In this document: one piece after another, positions 1 through 8,386 of the stretch
Layout of the letters: every line of letters starts with the position of its first letter
Numbering within the stretch: position 1 is the stretch's first letter
From: JBNGOQ01 sp050589645
GTDB lineage: Bacteria > Bacteroidota > Bacteroidia > Flavobacteriales > Flavobacteriaceae
DNA length: 64,000 nt
NCBI RefSeq assembly: GCF_050589645.1
Contig: NZ_JBNGOQ010000001.1
Coordinates: 682,001 to 746,000, forward strand
Direction of reading: 5' to 3'
Position numbers and translations under genes: made by a program
Notes under the pieces: generated by a model
What the model saw: the letters and a program-made list of their open reading frames with translations, nothing else
The model's database searches: none
What the model was told of the DNA's origin: nothing

Positions 1-55
1 CCTGGAATATTTTAGAACCTTAAAATAATGGAACAGAACTAAATACCATATAATT

Positions 56-631
56 ATGAAAACAATTGCCAACTCACTTATGGTAGCGTTATCCATCTTG
101 TTGGTTCTGAGCTGTAAGACAGACAAGAAGCAAATGGATACCACTACGGACACGGAATCAACGGTGATCGAAAACACCAAAAAACAAGGACAGGCCTTCA
201 TCACTGACGATGAATCGCGTCCCAACGTACTCAACATTGCCATTGGATCTGAGGACCATACCACTTTGGTAGCCGCAGTACAAGCCGCCGAATTGGAAAA
301 TGCCCTGGTAAATGCCGGACCCTTAATGGTCTTTGCGCCGACCAATGCAGCTTTTGACGCGCTGCCCGAAGGTACCGTGGAGAACCTGCTAAAACCAGAA
401 AACAAAGCCGCTTTGGCCAACATCCTAAAATACCACGTAACCCCTGGGAACTATTCCAAGGACTTTCTGAAAAAGTTTAAAAAATTGGGGCAATCCAACG
501 GGGTAGATGTTGCTGTTACCGTTGATGGGGACGAAGTCTATATAGGCGAGGCCAGAATTGTGGCCAGCGTACCCGCCGGAAACGGTATTGTACATGTCAT
601 AGATAAAGTATTGCTACCACCATCCGAATAA
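56..631 (+). CDS. Fasciclin (FAS1) domain lipoprotein
   Basis: 191 aa. A type II signal peptide ends in LVLSC (Cys20), so the protein should be lipid-anchored after export. The rest is a single FAS1 domain: 'LVAAVQAAEL', 'LMVFAPTNAAFDALP', 'ILKYHVTPG' and the closing 'GNGIVHVIDKVLLP' are the family's conserved blocks. FAS1 domains mediate adhesion or protein-protein contacts; no enzymatic role is visible. It lies 18 bases before nosZ on the same strand, so it probably shares its transcript and may be a periplasmic or surface accessory of the N2O reductase. That role is inferred from position only. Confidence 0.9.
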   Translation: MKTIANSLMVALSILLVLSCKTDKKQMDTTTDTESTVIENTKKQGQAFITDDESRPNVLNIAIGSEDHTTLVAAVQAAELENALVNAGPLMVFAPTNAAFDALPEGTVENLLKPENKAALANILKYHVTPGNYSKDFLKKFKKLGQSNGVDVAVTVDGDEVYIGEARIVASVPAGNGIVHVIDKVLLPPSE

Positions 632-649
632 ACACTAAAATTTGATATC

Positions 650-2611
650 ATGAGAAATAGGATTAAAACTACTTTTATTGCTTCCCTGGTCGTACTTCTG
701 GCGGCAAGTTGCAACAATGCCGGCAAGTCGGCAGACAGTGGGGCCCTGGCTTCCAACGTCGCCGAAAAGGTATATGTGGCCCCTGGGGAACACGATGAAT
801 TCTACGCCTTTGTTTCTGGAGGATTCAGCGGACAGCTAGCCGTGTACGGTCTGCCCTCGGGCCGTTTGTTCAAGGTCATACCTGTGTTTTCACAGGATGC
901 GGAGAAAGCTTGGGGATACAATGAGGAGACCAAGCCCATGCTCAACACCTCACATGGATTTATCCCTTGGGACGATTCGCACCATCCGGACATTTCACAG
1001 ACCAATGGCGAATTGGACGGACGTTGGGTGTTCATCAACGGGAACAATACCCCGCGTATTGCAAAAATTGATCTGACCACCTTTGAAACGACCGAAATTA
1101 TTGAAATCCCCAACAGCGCGGGGAACCACAGCTCCTCCTTCGTTACCGAGAATACGGAATATGTGGTGGCCGGAACACGCTTTTCGGTACCCATTCCACA
1201 GCAAGATATGTCCATTAAGGAATATAAGGGAAATTTCAAAGGCTCGCTGTCCTTTGTCAGTGTGGACCCAGAGGAAGGGCATATGGACGTGGCCTTTCAA
1301 ATTTTGATGCCAGGCTTCGATTATGATTTGGCACACCCGGGGAGGGGTGCTTCCCATGGATGGATGTTCTTCTCTACCTATAATTCGGAGGAGTCCCATA
1401 CCTTAATGGAGGTCAATGCCTCCCAAAACGACAAGGATTTCATCGCTGCCGTCAACTGGAAAAAGGCCGAAGAATATATCAAGGAAGGAAAATTCAAAAC
1501 CATGCCTGCCAATTACGCGCACAATGTATATGACGAGTCTACCCATATGGCCACTTCTACCATGAAAAAGGAAGTACGGATACTCGATGCCTCGGAACTG
1601 CCCGGATTGGTCTATTTACTTCCCACACCTAAATCACCACATGGTTGTGATGTAGACCCCACAGGGGAGTATATCGTGGGAAATGGAAAACTGTCGGCCG
1701 ATTTAACGGTACACTCATTTAGCAAGATGATCCAAGCCATTGAAGGCGAAAAGTTCGATGGTGAGGCCTATGGCATCCCTATTTTGAAGTTCGAGGATGT
1801 ACTGGCCGGAACGGTATCACAAGCCGGTCTTGGGCCCCTGCATACCGAATTTGACGGCAAGGGCAACGGCTATACCACCTTCTTCATTTCCTCCGAAGTG
1901 GTAAAATGGAAAGTAGGGACCTGGGAGGTCATTGATAGGAAACCCACCTATTATTCCGTGGGGCATTTGATGATTCCCGGTGGAAACTCGAGAAAACCAT
2001 TCGGCAAATATGTATTGGCCATGAACAAAATTACCAAGGACCGCTATCTTCCCACCGGACCAGAGGTAACCCAATCTGCCCAGCTTTACGATATTTCCGG
2101 GGAGAAAATGGAATTGCTGTTGGACTTCCCAACAGTAGGAGAGCCGCATTATGCCGCTGGTATTCCTGCCGATATCATAAAGGCAAACTCCAAAAAGATC
2201 TTTAAGCTCGAGGAGAACAAGCACCCCTATGGAGTTCAGTCCGACGCCGGTGTGCGAATCGAAAGGAACGGAAATGAAGTACGTATATATATGACCATGA
2301 TACGCAGTCATTTTAACCCTGACAATATAGAGGGTATTAAAGTGGGTGATAAGGTGTATTTCCACGTCACCAATTTGGAGCAGGATTATGATGTGCCTCA
2401 TGGTATAAGTATAATAGGCGCCAACACCTCCGAATTATTGATCATGCCCGGACAAACGGAAACCTTTGTGTGGGAACCGAAACAAGTAGGGGTATGGCCC
2501 TTCTATTGCACGGATTTCTGCTCAGCGCTGCACCAAGAAATGCAAGGTTATGTTAGGGTGTCACCGGCTTCATCCGATACTCCCCTTACATGGTCCTTGG
2601 GTGAAGATTAG
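650..2611 (+). CDS. nosZ: Nitrous oxide reductase, clade II type
   Basis: 653 aa. Reduces N2O to N2 in the periplasm using CuA and the tetranuclear CuZ centre. The C-terminal cupredoxin domain carries the CuA ligands C620-x3-C624-x3-H628-x2-M631 in 'FYCTDFCSALHQEM'. The N-terminal beta-propeller carries His-rich segments such as 'DDSHHPD' and 'GPLHTEFDGKGNGY'. The export signal is Sec-type, not Tat, as in clade II NosZ. It ends in LAASC, a lipobox-like site at Cys21, so the enzyme may be lipid-anchored. Downstream come the membrane protein, nosL, nosD, nosF and nosY needed for maturation. No nosR is present. Confidence 0.97.
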   Translation: MRNRIKTTFIASLVVLLAASCNNAGKSADSGALASNVAEKVYVAPGEHDEFYAFVSGGFSGQLAVYGLPSGRLFKVIPVFSQDAEKAWGYNEETKPMLNTSHGFIPWDDSHHPDISQTNGELDGRWVFINGNNTPRIAKIDLTTFETTEIIEIPNSAGNHSSSFVTENTEYVVAGTRFSVPIPQQDMSIKEYKGNFKGSLSFVSVDPEEGHMDVAFQILMPGFDYDLAHPGRGASHGWMFFSTYNSEESHTLMEVNASQNDKDFIAAVNWKKAEEYIKEGKFKTMPANYAHNVYDESTHMATSTMKKEVRILDASELPGLVYLLPTPKSPHGCDVDPTGEYIVGNGKLSADLTVHSFSKMIQAIEGEKFDGEAYGIPILKFEDVLAGTVSQAGLGPLHTEFDGKGNGYTTFFISSEVVKWKVGTWEVIDRKPTYYSVGHLMIPGGNSRKPFGKYVLAMNKITKDRYLPTGPEVTQSAQLYDISGEKMELLLDFPTVGEPHYAAGIPADIIKANSKKIFKLEENKHPYGVQSDAGVRIERNGNEVRIYMTMIRSHFNPDNIEGIKVGDKVYFHVTNLEQDYDVPHGISIIGANTSELLIMPGQTETFVWEPKQVGVWPFYCTDFCSALHQEMQGYVRVSPASSDTPLTWSLGED

Positions 2612-2634
2612 ATTAACTTTGACTATGTGTTTTC

Positions 2635-2691
2635 GAGGGAGCCTTGTTAGTGGGGTTCCCTCATGAACGGCGGGAGGAATCCCCTCCCGCC
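2635..2691 (+). terminator. Two consecutive hairpins after nosZ (attenuator or mRNA stabiliser)
   Basis: Two stem-loops follow the nosZ stop. The first pairs 2635-2643 with 2654-2662 (9 bp, one G-T wobble). The second pairs 2669-2677 with 2683-2691 (9 bp, perfect, GC-rich, loop AATCC). Only a short TTT follows, so complete termination is doubtful. A partial terminator or 3' stabiliser that keeps nosZ mRNA above the level of the downstream genes fits better. Confidence 0.6.
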
Positions 2692-2716
2692 TTTACGAAC
2701 CCTTTAATTGTTACAC

Positions 2717-3316
2717 ATGAAAAAATCACGGATTTTAATGCTGTGTGGAGCTTTATTGCCCCTATTCCTGTTCGTGTTTCCCCTTTGGAACATTACCTTG
2801 GAAGCTCCGCAATATCCTATTCCATTGGGCATGGACATTTATATCAATGACTTTGCGGATGCCAATCCGCACGATATAAAGAACATTAACTTAATGAACC
2901 ACTACGTGGGAATGAAGTACATTCCCGATGCCATACCGGAATTCAAGATATTTCCCGCCGGAATAATCATCACCTCCATTATAGGGCTAATTCTTGCCTT
3001 TAAAGGGCGCTATAAATGGTTTTTGGGATGGTTCATTTTCATGGTGCTCCTGAGCAGTGCCGGCCTATACGATTTTTACCTCTGGGAGCACGATTACGGA
3101 CACAATCTGGATCCCAAGGCCATCATGAAATTCACCAACCCGGATGGTTCGGTCATGGGCTTTCAGCCCCCATTGTTCGGCTCCAAGGACATTTTAAATT
3201 TTAAAGCCCATTCCTATCCGCAGTTGGGGGCCTATTTCCTAGGCTTGGGGATGTTATGTCAGCTGGCGGCCTACTTTGTCGGAAAGCGGGAAGCAAAACC
3301 CATAAATGCGAAATAA
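2717..3316 (+). CDS. NosB-like polytopic membrane protein of the nos cluster
   Basis: 199 aa from ATG 2717; an upstream in-frame TTG at 2708 is less likely. There are about four hydrophobic segments: N-terminal 'ALLPLFLFVFPLW', 'IIITSIIGLILAF', 'FLGWFIFMVLLSSAGLYDFY' and 'LGAYFLGLGMLCQLAAYF'. A periplasmic part with Asp/His/Tyr residues lies between the first two. Clade II nos clusters usually carry a membrane protein of unknown function right after nosZ, often called NosB. Position and topology match that, but I cannot confirm sequence homology. The stop overlaps the first codons of nosL. A role in electron delivery to NosZ or in copper-site assembly is an inference. Confidence 0.75.
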   Translation: MKKSRILMLCGALLPLFLFVFPLWNITLEAPQYPIPLGMDIYINDFADANPHDIKNINLMNHYVGMKYIPDAIPEFKIFPAGIIITSIIGLILAFKGRYKWFLGWFIFMVLLSSAGLYDFYLWEHDYGHNLDPKAIMKFTNPDGSVMGFQPPLFGSKDILNFKAHSYPQLGAYFLGLGMLCQLAAYFVGKREAKPINAK

Positions 3317-3785
3317 GATGCAAGGTAAAGGAAAGGCACTGTTGGTTTTTTTGATTCCATTACTCCTGTTTTTGTCGGCCTGCGTACCACAGCCGGAGAA
3401 GATAGCGTACGGAACCGACGGATGCCATTTTTGTAGTATGACGATTGTTGACAAGATCCATGGAGCGGAAATCGTTACCGAAAAAGGCAAGGTGTTCAAG
3501 TTCGATGCCGTAGAATGTATGATAAATCAGCTCAAGGAGACCGATACCGCCACGATATCCCTATTTCTGGTCAATCATTACGAAAGGCCGGAAGCGTTCA
3601 TAGACGCCACCAAGGCCAGCTTCCTGATCAGCGAAAACCTGCCTAGTCCCATGGGTGCTTTTTTAACAGCCTTTGAAGATAGGGCCGAAGGGGAACGGAT
3701 CAAGGCCAAGGAAGGCGGGCAGCTATATACCTGGAAAGAAATTCTATCAAAACTAAATAGTAAGCATGTACCAGACCTCCCATAA
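3306..3785 (+). CDS. nosL: NosL copper-chaperone lipoprotein
   Basis: 159 aa. A type II signal ends in FLSAC, giving a lipid-anchored periplasmic protein. The mature part has the NosL hallmark 'CHFCSMTIVD' (Cys-x2-Cys-x-Met, copper-binding) and then 'FDAVECMI'. NosL delivers Cu(I) for the CuZ site of NosZ. The start at 3306 overlaps the preceding stop by 11 bases; an alternative ATG at 3318 also leaves an intact signal peptide. The 3' end overlaps the following cupin gene by 20 bases, which suggests translational coupling. Confidence 0.92.
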   Translation: MRNKMQGKGKALLVFLIPLLLFLSACVPQPEKIAYGTDGCHFCSMTIVDKIHGAEIVTEKGKVFKFDAVECMINQLKETDTATISLFLVNHYERPEAFIDATKASFLISENLPSPMGAFLTAFEDRAEGERIKAKEGGQLYTWKEILSKLNSKHVPDLP

Positions 3786-4059
3786 AATTGATGAATTGGA
3801 ATGCTCCAATTTGAAAGTGGAAAAACTCTTTTTCAATGCCCCAACCGAAGTTTTGGCAATTAGCTTGGAAGAAGGAAAGGAGTTCCCAGAGCATAGCTCA
3901 CCGCGCGATGCCTTCCTTGTAATGTTGGAGGGCCAGGTCTTGTTTTACATAAATGATCGGGAATACCCATTACGAAAACATCAAACATTCAACTTCCCGG
4001 CCGAAAAACTACATGCTGTAAAGGCCATAGAAAATGCCAAATTTTTGATCATTAGATAA
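3766..4059 (+). CDS. Small single-domain cupin protein
   Basis: 97 aa with no signal peptide, so cytoplasmic. The conserved cupin barrel is visible: 'GKEFPEHSSPRDAFLVMLEGQVLFYI' (motif 1 with one His and an acidic residue) and 'LRKHQTFNFPAEKLHAVKA' (motif 2 with His). The possible metal ligands are fewer than in canonical metal cupins. It is embedded between nosL and nosD with a 20-base overlap and a 12-base gap, so it is co-expressed with N2O respiration genes. Its function is not known; a sensory or metal-handling role is a guess. Confidence 0.8.
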   Translation: MYQTSHKIDELECSNLKVEKLFFNAPTEVLAISLEEGKEFPEHSSPRDAFLVMLEGQVLFYINDREYPLRKHQTFNFPAEKLHAVKAIENAKFLIIR

Positions 4060-4071
4060 ACCCCTGGAAGG

Positions 4072-5310
4072 ATGAACTCTGCCAAACTTCTTTTACTCAC
4101 TGCATATCTTCTGACCGGACTAACCGTATCGGCCAGGACCATAACGGTTTGTAATAGTTGTGAGATAAGGACGATAAAGGAAGGCATTGCCCTAGCCTCG
4201 GATTTTGACACCTTGTTGATTAAAAAGGGTACGTACAACGAATACGATATCCTGATAGATAAACCGCTGACACTCTTAGGGGAAGGATATCCTAAAATAG
4301 ATGGGCAAAGAAAGGGGGAGATCATTAGGGTAACCGCCGATAACGTCACCTTGGACGGACTGTTCCTCGTTAATGTGGGAACAAGCTATACCAGGGATTA
4401 CGCCGCGGTACGGATTGTAAAGAGCAAAAACTTTCTGATCAAAAATTTGGTGCTCGAAAAATTGTTCTTTGGGATATATCTGGAAAAGTCTAGCCATGGC
4501 CAAGTGTTGTACAATAGGATCATTGGTGATGCGGTCAATGAGCACAGTTCGGGCAATGGCATTCAACTTTGGTATTCGCAAAATGTAGTTATTGAGGACA
4601 ACTACATTACCCATGTCAGGGATGGTATCTATTTGGAATTTGCCAACAATTGCAGCATAAAACGCAACACCAGTACCAACAACCTTCGGTATGGGCTGCA
4701 TTTTATGTTTTCCAATGACGATCTCTATGAGGAAAACGTCTTTGAAAACAATGGGGCAGGGGTGGCTGTAATGTTCTCCAAGCGCATCAAGATGCTCAAC
4801 AACACCTTTAAGAAAAATTGGGGTACGGCCTCCTACGGCCTTCTGCTAAAGGAGATAAACGACGCAGAGATTGTGGGGAACAACTTTGAAAAGAATACCA
4901 TCGGTATAAGCATTGAGGGGTCTAATCGGGTCACCTACAGAAAAAATGACTTCAACAACAACGGTTGGGCCATTAAGGTCCGAGGCGCCTGTTACACCAA
5001 CAATTTTATAAAAAATAATTTCCTGCACAATTCTTTTGATGTTTCGTATAACAGCAAGATCAACGATAACCAGTTTGATCAGAATTACTGGAGTAAATAC
5101 ACGGGGTACGACTTGGACAAGGACGGTATTGGGGACGTGCCCTATCGTCCTGTAAAACTTTTTTCCTATGTAGTAAACCGTACCCCGGAAACCATTATCT
5201 TGATGCGAAGCCTCTTTATTGATATTATAGATTTTTCCGAGAAGGTATCCCCGGTCTTTACACCCGATAACTTGTTGGACCCCCATCCCCTAATGAAACG
5301 GAACCGATGA
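4072..5310 (+). CDS. nosD: NosD, periplasmic beta-helix protein for NosZ maturation
   Basis: 412 aa. An N-terminal Sec signal ('LLLLTAYLLTGLTVSA') is followed by a right-handed parallel beta-helix built from repeats rich in N-N-x-(I/F) turns, for example 'VLYNRIIGDAVNEHSSGNGI', 'SIKRNTSTNNLRYGLHFM' and 'IVGNNFEKNTIGISI'. This is the carbohydrate-binding/sugar hydrolase (CASH) type fold of NosD. NosD works with the NosFY transporter to assemble the copper-sulfur CuZ centre. Its stop overlaps the nosF start by 4 bases (ATGA), so the two are translationally coupled. Confidence 0.93.
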   Translation: MNSAKLLLLTAYLLTGLTVSARTITVCNSCEIRTIKEGIALASDFDTLLIKKGTYNEYDILIDKPLTLLGEGYPKIDGQRKGEIIRVTADNVTLDGLFLVNVGTSYTRDYAAVRIVKSKNFLIKNLVLEKLFFGIYLEKSSHGQVLYNRIIGDAVNEHSSGNGIQLWYSQNVVIEDNYITHVRDGIYLEFANNCSIKRNTSTNNLRYGLHFMFSNDDLYEENVFENNGAGVAVMFSKRIKMLNNTFKKNWGTASYGLLLKEINDAEIVGNNFEKNTIGISIEGSNRVTYRKNDFNNNGWAIKVRGACYTNNFIKNNFLHNSFDVSYNSKINDNQFDQNYWSKYTGYDLDKDGIGDVPYRPVKLFSYVVNRTPETIILMRSLFIDIIDFSEKVSPVFTPDNLLDPHPLMKRNR

Positions 5311-6014
5311 TAGCGATCAAAGATTTACACAAACGTTTTGGTAAAAACCAGGTCCTTAAAGGAATTGACCTGGATATTGGCAAGGGGGGTATTTTTGCGG
5401 TCCTTGGCCCCAATGGCTCTGGCAAGACCACCTTGATCAAATGCATCCTTGGAATGGTGATTCCCAATAGCGGGGATATCTTGGTAGACAATAGCGCTGT
5501 AAGGAATAACTGGAAGTATAGACGTCAAATCGATTATTTGCCACAGATAGCCAACTTTCCGGGCAATCTGACCGTGGCCGAACTTATTCGGATGATCAAA
5601 AATTTAAGAGGTCAACAGGGCAATGATGCACCTCTTGTAGAGGCCTTTCATTTGGAGCCTTTTCTGGACAAAAGATTGGGGAACCTTTCCGGGGGAACCA
5701 AGCAAAAGGTCAACTTGGTATTGGCCTTTATGTTCAACAGTCCCCTTATCATCCTCGATGAGCCAACGGCAGGCCTGGACCCTGTGGCCATGTTGTATTT
5801 AAAGGAGCTTATACACAAGGAAAGGGAGAAGGGAAAGACCATTCTGATTACTTCGCATATCATGGGTTTTGTGGAAGAGGTGGCCGAAGAGATCGTCTTC
5901 CTTCTGGAGGGGCGCGTATACTTTAAGGGAAATATCGCTGCCCTGATGGAAAAGACCCAACAAAATGATTTTCAACATGCCATTGCAACCCTGTTAAAAG
6001 AAAACAATGCTTAA
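5307..6014 (+). CDS. nosF: NosF, ABC transporter ATPase for NosZ maturation
   Basis: 235 aa. Complete ABC ATPase: Walker A 'GPNGSGKTT', Q-loop region 'IDYLPQ', signature 'LSGGTKQKVNL', Walker B 'LIILDEPTAGLD' and switch His in 'ILITSHIM'. It partners NosY and NosD, energising transport of a sulfur-containing species for CuZ. It overlaps nosD by 4 bases and nosY by 8, a tight nosDFY block. Neighbours make this NosF rather than a generic ABC-2 ATPase. Confidence 0.93.
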   Translation: MIAIKDLHKRFGKNQVLKGIDLDIGKGGIFAVLGPNGSGKTTLIKCILGMVIPNSGDILVDNSAVRNNWKYRRQIDYLPQIANFPGNLTVAELIRMIKNLRGQQGNDAPLVEAFHLEPFLDKRLGNLSGGTKQKVNLVLAFMFNSPLIILDEPTAGLDPVAMLYLKELIHKEREKGKTILITSHIMGFVEEVAEEIVFLLEGRVYFKGNIAALMEKTQQNDFQHAIATLLKENNA

Positions 6015-6789
6015 AATTTTAAAATACAGTTTTTACGACCTCGTGCGGAGCCGCTGGAGTTACGTCTACCTCCTGTTCTATCTCTTGCTGGGCATTGTTC
6101 TCTTATTCCTGAATAACGACCTCTCCAAAGCCGTCATTACCCTGATGAATGTCATTATTGTATTGGTACCCCTGATCGGCACCATATTCGGGGTTATGTA
6201 CTACTATAGCTCCAAGGAGTTTACCGAACTTCTTTTGGCCCAGCCCATACGAAGATCGTCCATTTTTTTAGGGCAGTATTTGGGCGTCGCCCTGTCGCTC
6301 TCCATGAGCCTGATTATCGGTTTGGGACTTCCCTTTATTTTTTATGGACTCCTGAGGTCCGATGCTATTTGGGACTTTTCATTGCTCTTGGTCACAGGTA
6401 TTTTTCTGACCCTTATCTTCACCGCTTTGGCTTTTAACATTGCGCTGTACCACGAAAATAAGATCAAAGGATTCAGTTATGCCATTTTGCTCTGGTTGTT
6501 TATGGCCGTCATCTATGATGGGCTTTTCCTAATGTCGCTCATTATTTTTGAAGCCTATCCTTTGGATACCTTTTCCCTAGGAGCAACCATGTTGAACCCC
6601 ATTGACCTGTCTCGCATCCTTATTCTGTTAAAGCTCGATATCTCTGCCCTTTTGGGGTATACCGGGGCGGTATTCCAAAAGTTTTTTGGAACGGCCTGGG
6701 GTCTGGTATTATCGTTCTCGGCACTTGCGATTTGGTTTCTACTGCCTACCTATAATATTTACCGAAAGTCCAAAAGAAAGGATTTTTAG
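6007..6789 (+). CDS. nosY: NosY, ABC-2 type permease for NosZ maturation
   Basis: 260 aa with about six transmembrane segments and no signal peptide. The N-terminal 'YSFYDLVRSRWSYVYLLFYLLLG' and the amphipathic 'FTELLLAQPIRRSSIFLGQYLG' are typical of NosY-type ABC-2 permeases. It is the membrane half of the NosFY exporter. It overlaps nosF by 8 bases and ends the nos cluster, 4 bases short of the convergent haemoglobin gene. Confidence 0.92.
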   Translation: MLKILKYSFYDLVRSRWSYVYLLFYLLLGIVLLFLNNDLSKAVITLMNVIIVLVPLIGTIFGVMYYYSSKEFTELLLAQPIRRSSIFLGQYLGVALSLSMSLIIGLGLPFIFYGLLRSDAIWDFSLLLVTGIFLTLIFTALAFNIALYHENKIKGFSYAILLWLFMAVIYDGLFLMSLIIFEAYPLDTFSLGATMLNPIDLSRILILLKLDISALLGYTGAVFQKFFGTAWGLVLSFSALAIWFLLPTYNIYRKSKRKDF

Positions 6790-6793
6790 AAGG

Positions 6794-7186
6794 CTACCCC
6801 TGCCGGTGTTCAAAAATTTTCATGTACAACATGGTGGACATTTTTTGGGCCCTGTTCTTTGCGATCCAGGCAACTTCCCCCTCAAAAAGTGAATCAATGG
6901 TCTGGTACCATAGGTTAAGCCACAATCCAAAATGTTCGGGAGTAATGGTCTGGTTCACTTTATCATCCACTTCCTGATGGGCAGCCACAGGATTGCCCGT
7001 GTATTTTCGCTTTAGGAACAGTTGCGACTCCCAGAAATCGGTCAGGAGTTCCAAGTGCTGCTCCCAATCCGCAATAATACGATTAAAGATGGGCCCCAAA
7101 AGGTCATGTGCCCTAATATCGGTATAGAACGTGCGTACTAAAAGGGAAACATCTTCTCGGTCTTTTATGTCTGTTTTTGATGGCAA
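6794..7186 (-). CDS. Group III truncated haemoglobin-like protein
   Basis: 130 aa, a single globin-like domain. 'REDVSLLVRTFYTDIRAHDLLGPIFN' with 'TDFWESQLF', 'YTGNPVAAHQEVD' and 'ITPEHFGLWLNLWYQTID' matches the group III truncated haemoglobin pattern. These proteins bind O2 or NO and are linked to detoxification or oxygen handling at low oxygen. The gene lies 29 bases downstream of the TauE/SafE-like gene on the same strand, so it is probably the last cistron of the cbb3 oxidase operon. It is convergent with nosY. NO scavenging that protects CcoNO and NosZ is an inference. Confidence 0.85.
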   Translation of the reverse strand: MPSKTDIKDREDVSLLVRTFYTDIRAHDLLGPIFNRIIADWEQHLELLTDFWESQLFLKRKYTGNPVAAHQEVDDKVNQTITPEHFGLWLNLWYQTIDSLFEGEVAWIAKNRAQKMSTMLYMKIFEHRQG

Positions 7187-7215
7187 GAGAATAGCTTTTA
7201 TGGGAACGAAGGTAA

Positions 7216-7920
7216 TTAATTATGGCATTCCAGATCGGAGGAGACCAGTTCAACAACAGGTTTGGGGGAGATATAGGGAATTCCCAGTCCCAACCCCCTT
7301 AGGACAAATAAGGCGCCTATGATAATGACAAAGACGGGAATCAGTTTTTGAATTTTTCTTTTCGCGGCATGTTTTAGCATGCCACTAAAATAAATGGCAG
7401 CGGTCATCAAAGGTACGGTACCAAGGCCAAACAACGCCATATATAGTGCTCCCTCTGCAGGATTTCCCATGGCCACTGCCCCGAAAAGTGCCATATAGAC
7501 CAAACCGCACGGAAGAAATCCGTTGAGAAAACCTATGGTCAAAAAGGTATCGGCCGTTTTCTTTTGAAGCTGGGTGCCCAGTTTACTTTTAACACGGGAA
7601 ATTACCCCATAGATGGGTTTGGACAAACTGTGTTTGCGGGCAATGGAATAGGGCAGGAGCACTACTAAGATCATGATGATCCCAATGATGAGCGACAATT
7701 TTTGTTGCAGTCCAAAGACATACAGTCCTTTCCCCAAAAAACCAAAGACCAGGCCCATAAGCGCATAGGCAGAGGCCCTGCCAAAATGGTAACTAAAAAT
7801 TTGTGTGAATTTCCTAAGACCATTGGTCCGATCTACCGGCAACAAAAGGGCAATGGGCCCACACATGCCCACGCAGTGCAAACTTCCCAGCAAACCTAAT
7901 ACCAATGCGGATACCAACAT
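7216..7920 (-). CDS. TauE/SafE-like (COG2836-type) membrane protein of the cco operon
   Basis: 234 aa from the ATG at 7920, one base after the ccoH stop; a longer reading frame runs back into ccoH and is unlikely. There are about six membrane segments with the paired motifs 'GLLGSLHCVGMCGPIALL' and 'GFLNGFLPCGLVY', each with a conserved Cys. This family often accompanies cbb3 oxidase clusters and is thought to move copper or support cytochrome assembly. A structural role in copper delivery to CcoNO is inferred from context. Confidence 0.85.
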   Translation of the reverse strand: MLVSALVLGLLGSLHCVGMCGPIALLLPVDRTNGLRKFTQIFSYHFGRASAYALMGLVFGFLGKGLYVFGLQQKLSLIIGIIMILVVLLPYSIARKHSLSKPIYGVISRVKSKLGTQLQKKTADTFLTIGFLNGFLPCGLVYMALFGAVAMGNPAEGALYMALFGLGTVPLMTAAIYFSGMLKHAAKRKIQKLIPVFVIIIGALFVLRGLGLGIPYISPKPVVELVSSDLECHN

Positions 7921-7921
7921 C

Positions 7922-8368
7922 TCAATAACGTATACTTTCTTTGTGCAAATAGTCCTTTCCCTGATACTGCCAACTAATTTTGATGTCCCAGCGACCATCC
8001 AACAAGCGTTTGTCAGGTATGAGCAAATGTGAATTGGACAGACTTATGGGTAAGTCAAAATCCAAGTGCTTATTGGACGGTCTGTAAAGGGACACCATGC
8101 CATTGGGCCGTTGCGCTTCCATTTCTTTGGGAAACGCGATTAAAAGCCCTTCGGATGTCTTGTTTATCCTGATTTGTTCCGAGAGGGCCTTGGCATTCTT
8201 CTCGGCGTCTATTTCTTTCTGATAGGCCAGTTCTGCCTTGTAATACCCTTCCGTGACCAAATCGTGGTTGACCCTATCATCGGTGCTCATCCGTACAACA
8301 AAAAACAGGATGAAGCCTATAAAGGCTATAAATGCAATAACAATTCCTGTACCCCAATTTAGTTTCAT
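7922..8368 (-). CDS. ccoH: CcoH/FixH, cbb3 oxidase assembly protein
   Basis: 148 aa with one N-terminal membrane anchor ('GIVIAFIAFIGFILFFVV'), followed by a periplasmic domain. 'DDRVNHDLVTEGYYKAELAYQKEIDAEKNA' is the typical FixH block after the anchor. CcoH binds cbb3 subunits during assembly. It sits between ccoG and the TauE-like gene, separated by 18 and 1 bases, all in one operon. Confidence 0.92.
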   Translation of the reverse strand: MKLNWGTGIVIAFIAFIGFILFFVVRMSTDDRVNHDLVTEGYYKAELAYQKEIDAEKNAKALSEQIRINKTSEGLLIAFPKEMEAQRPNGMVSLYRPSNKHLDFDLPISLSNSHLLIPDKRLLDGRWDIKISWQYQGKDYLHKESIRY

Positions 8369-8386
8369 ATTGTTTTTTTAAGTGTG

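Noticed and set aside
1..55. Promoter for the FAS1-nosZ genes
   Set aside because: No TGA-N6-TCA palindrome and no convincing -7 box; the upstream sequence lies outside the window.
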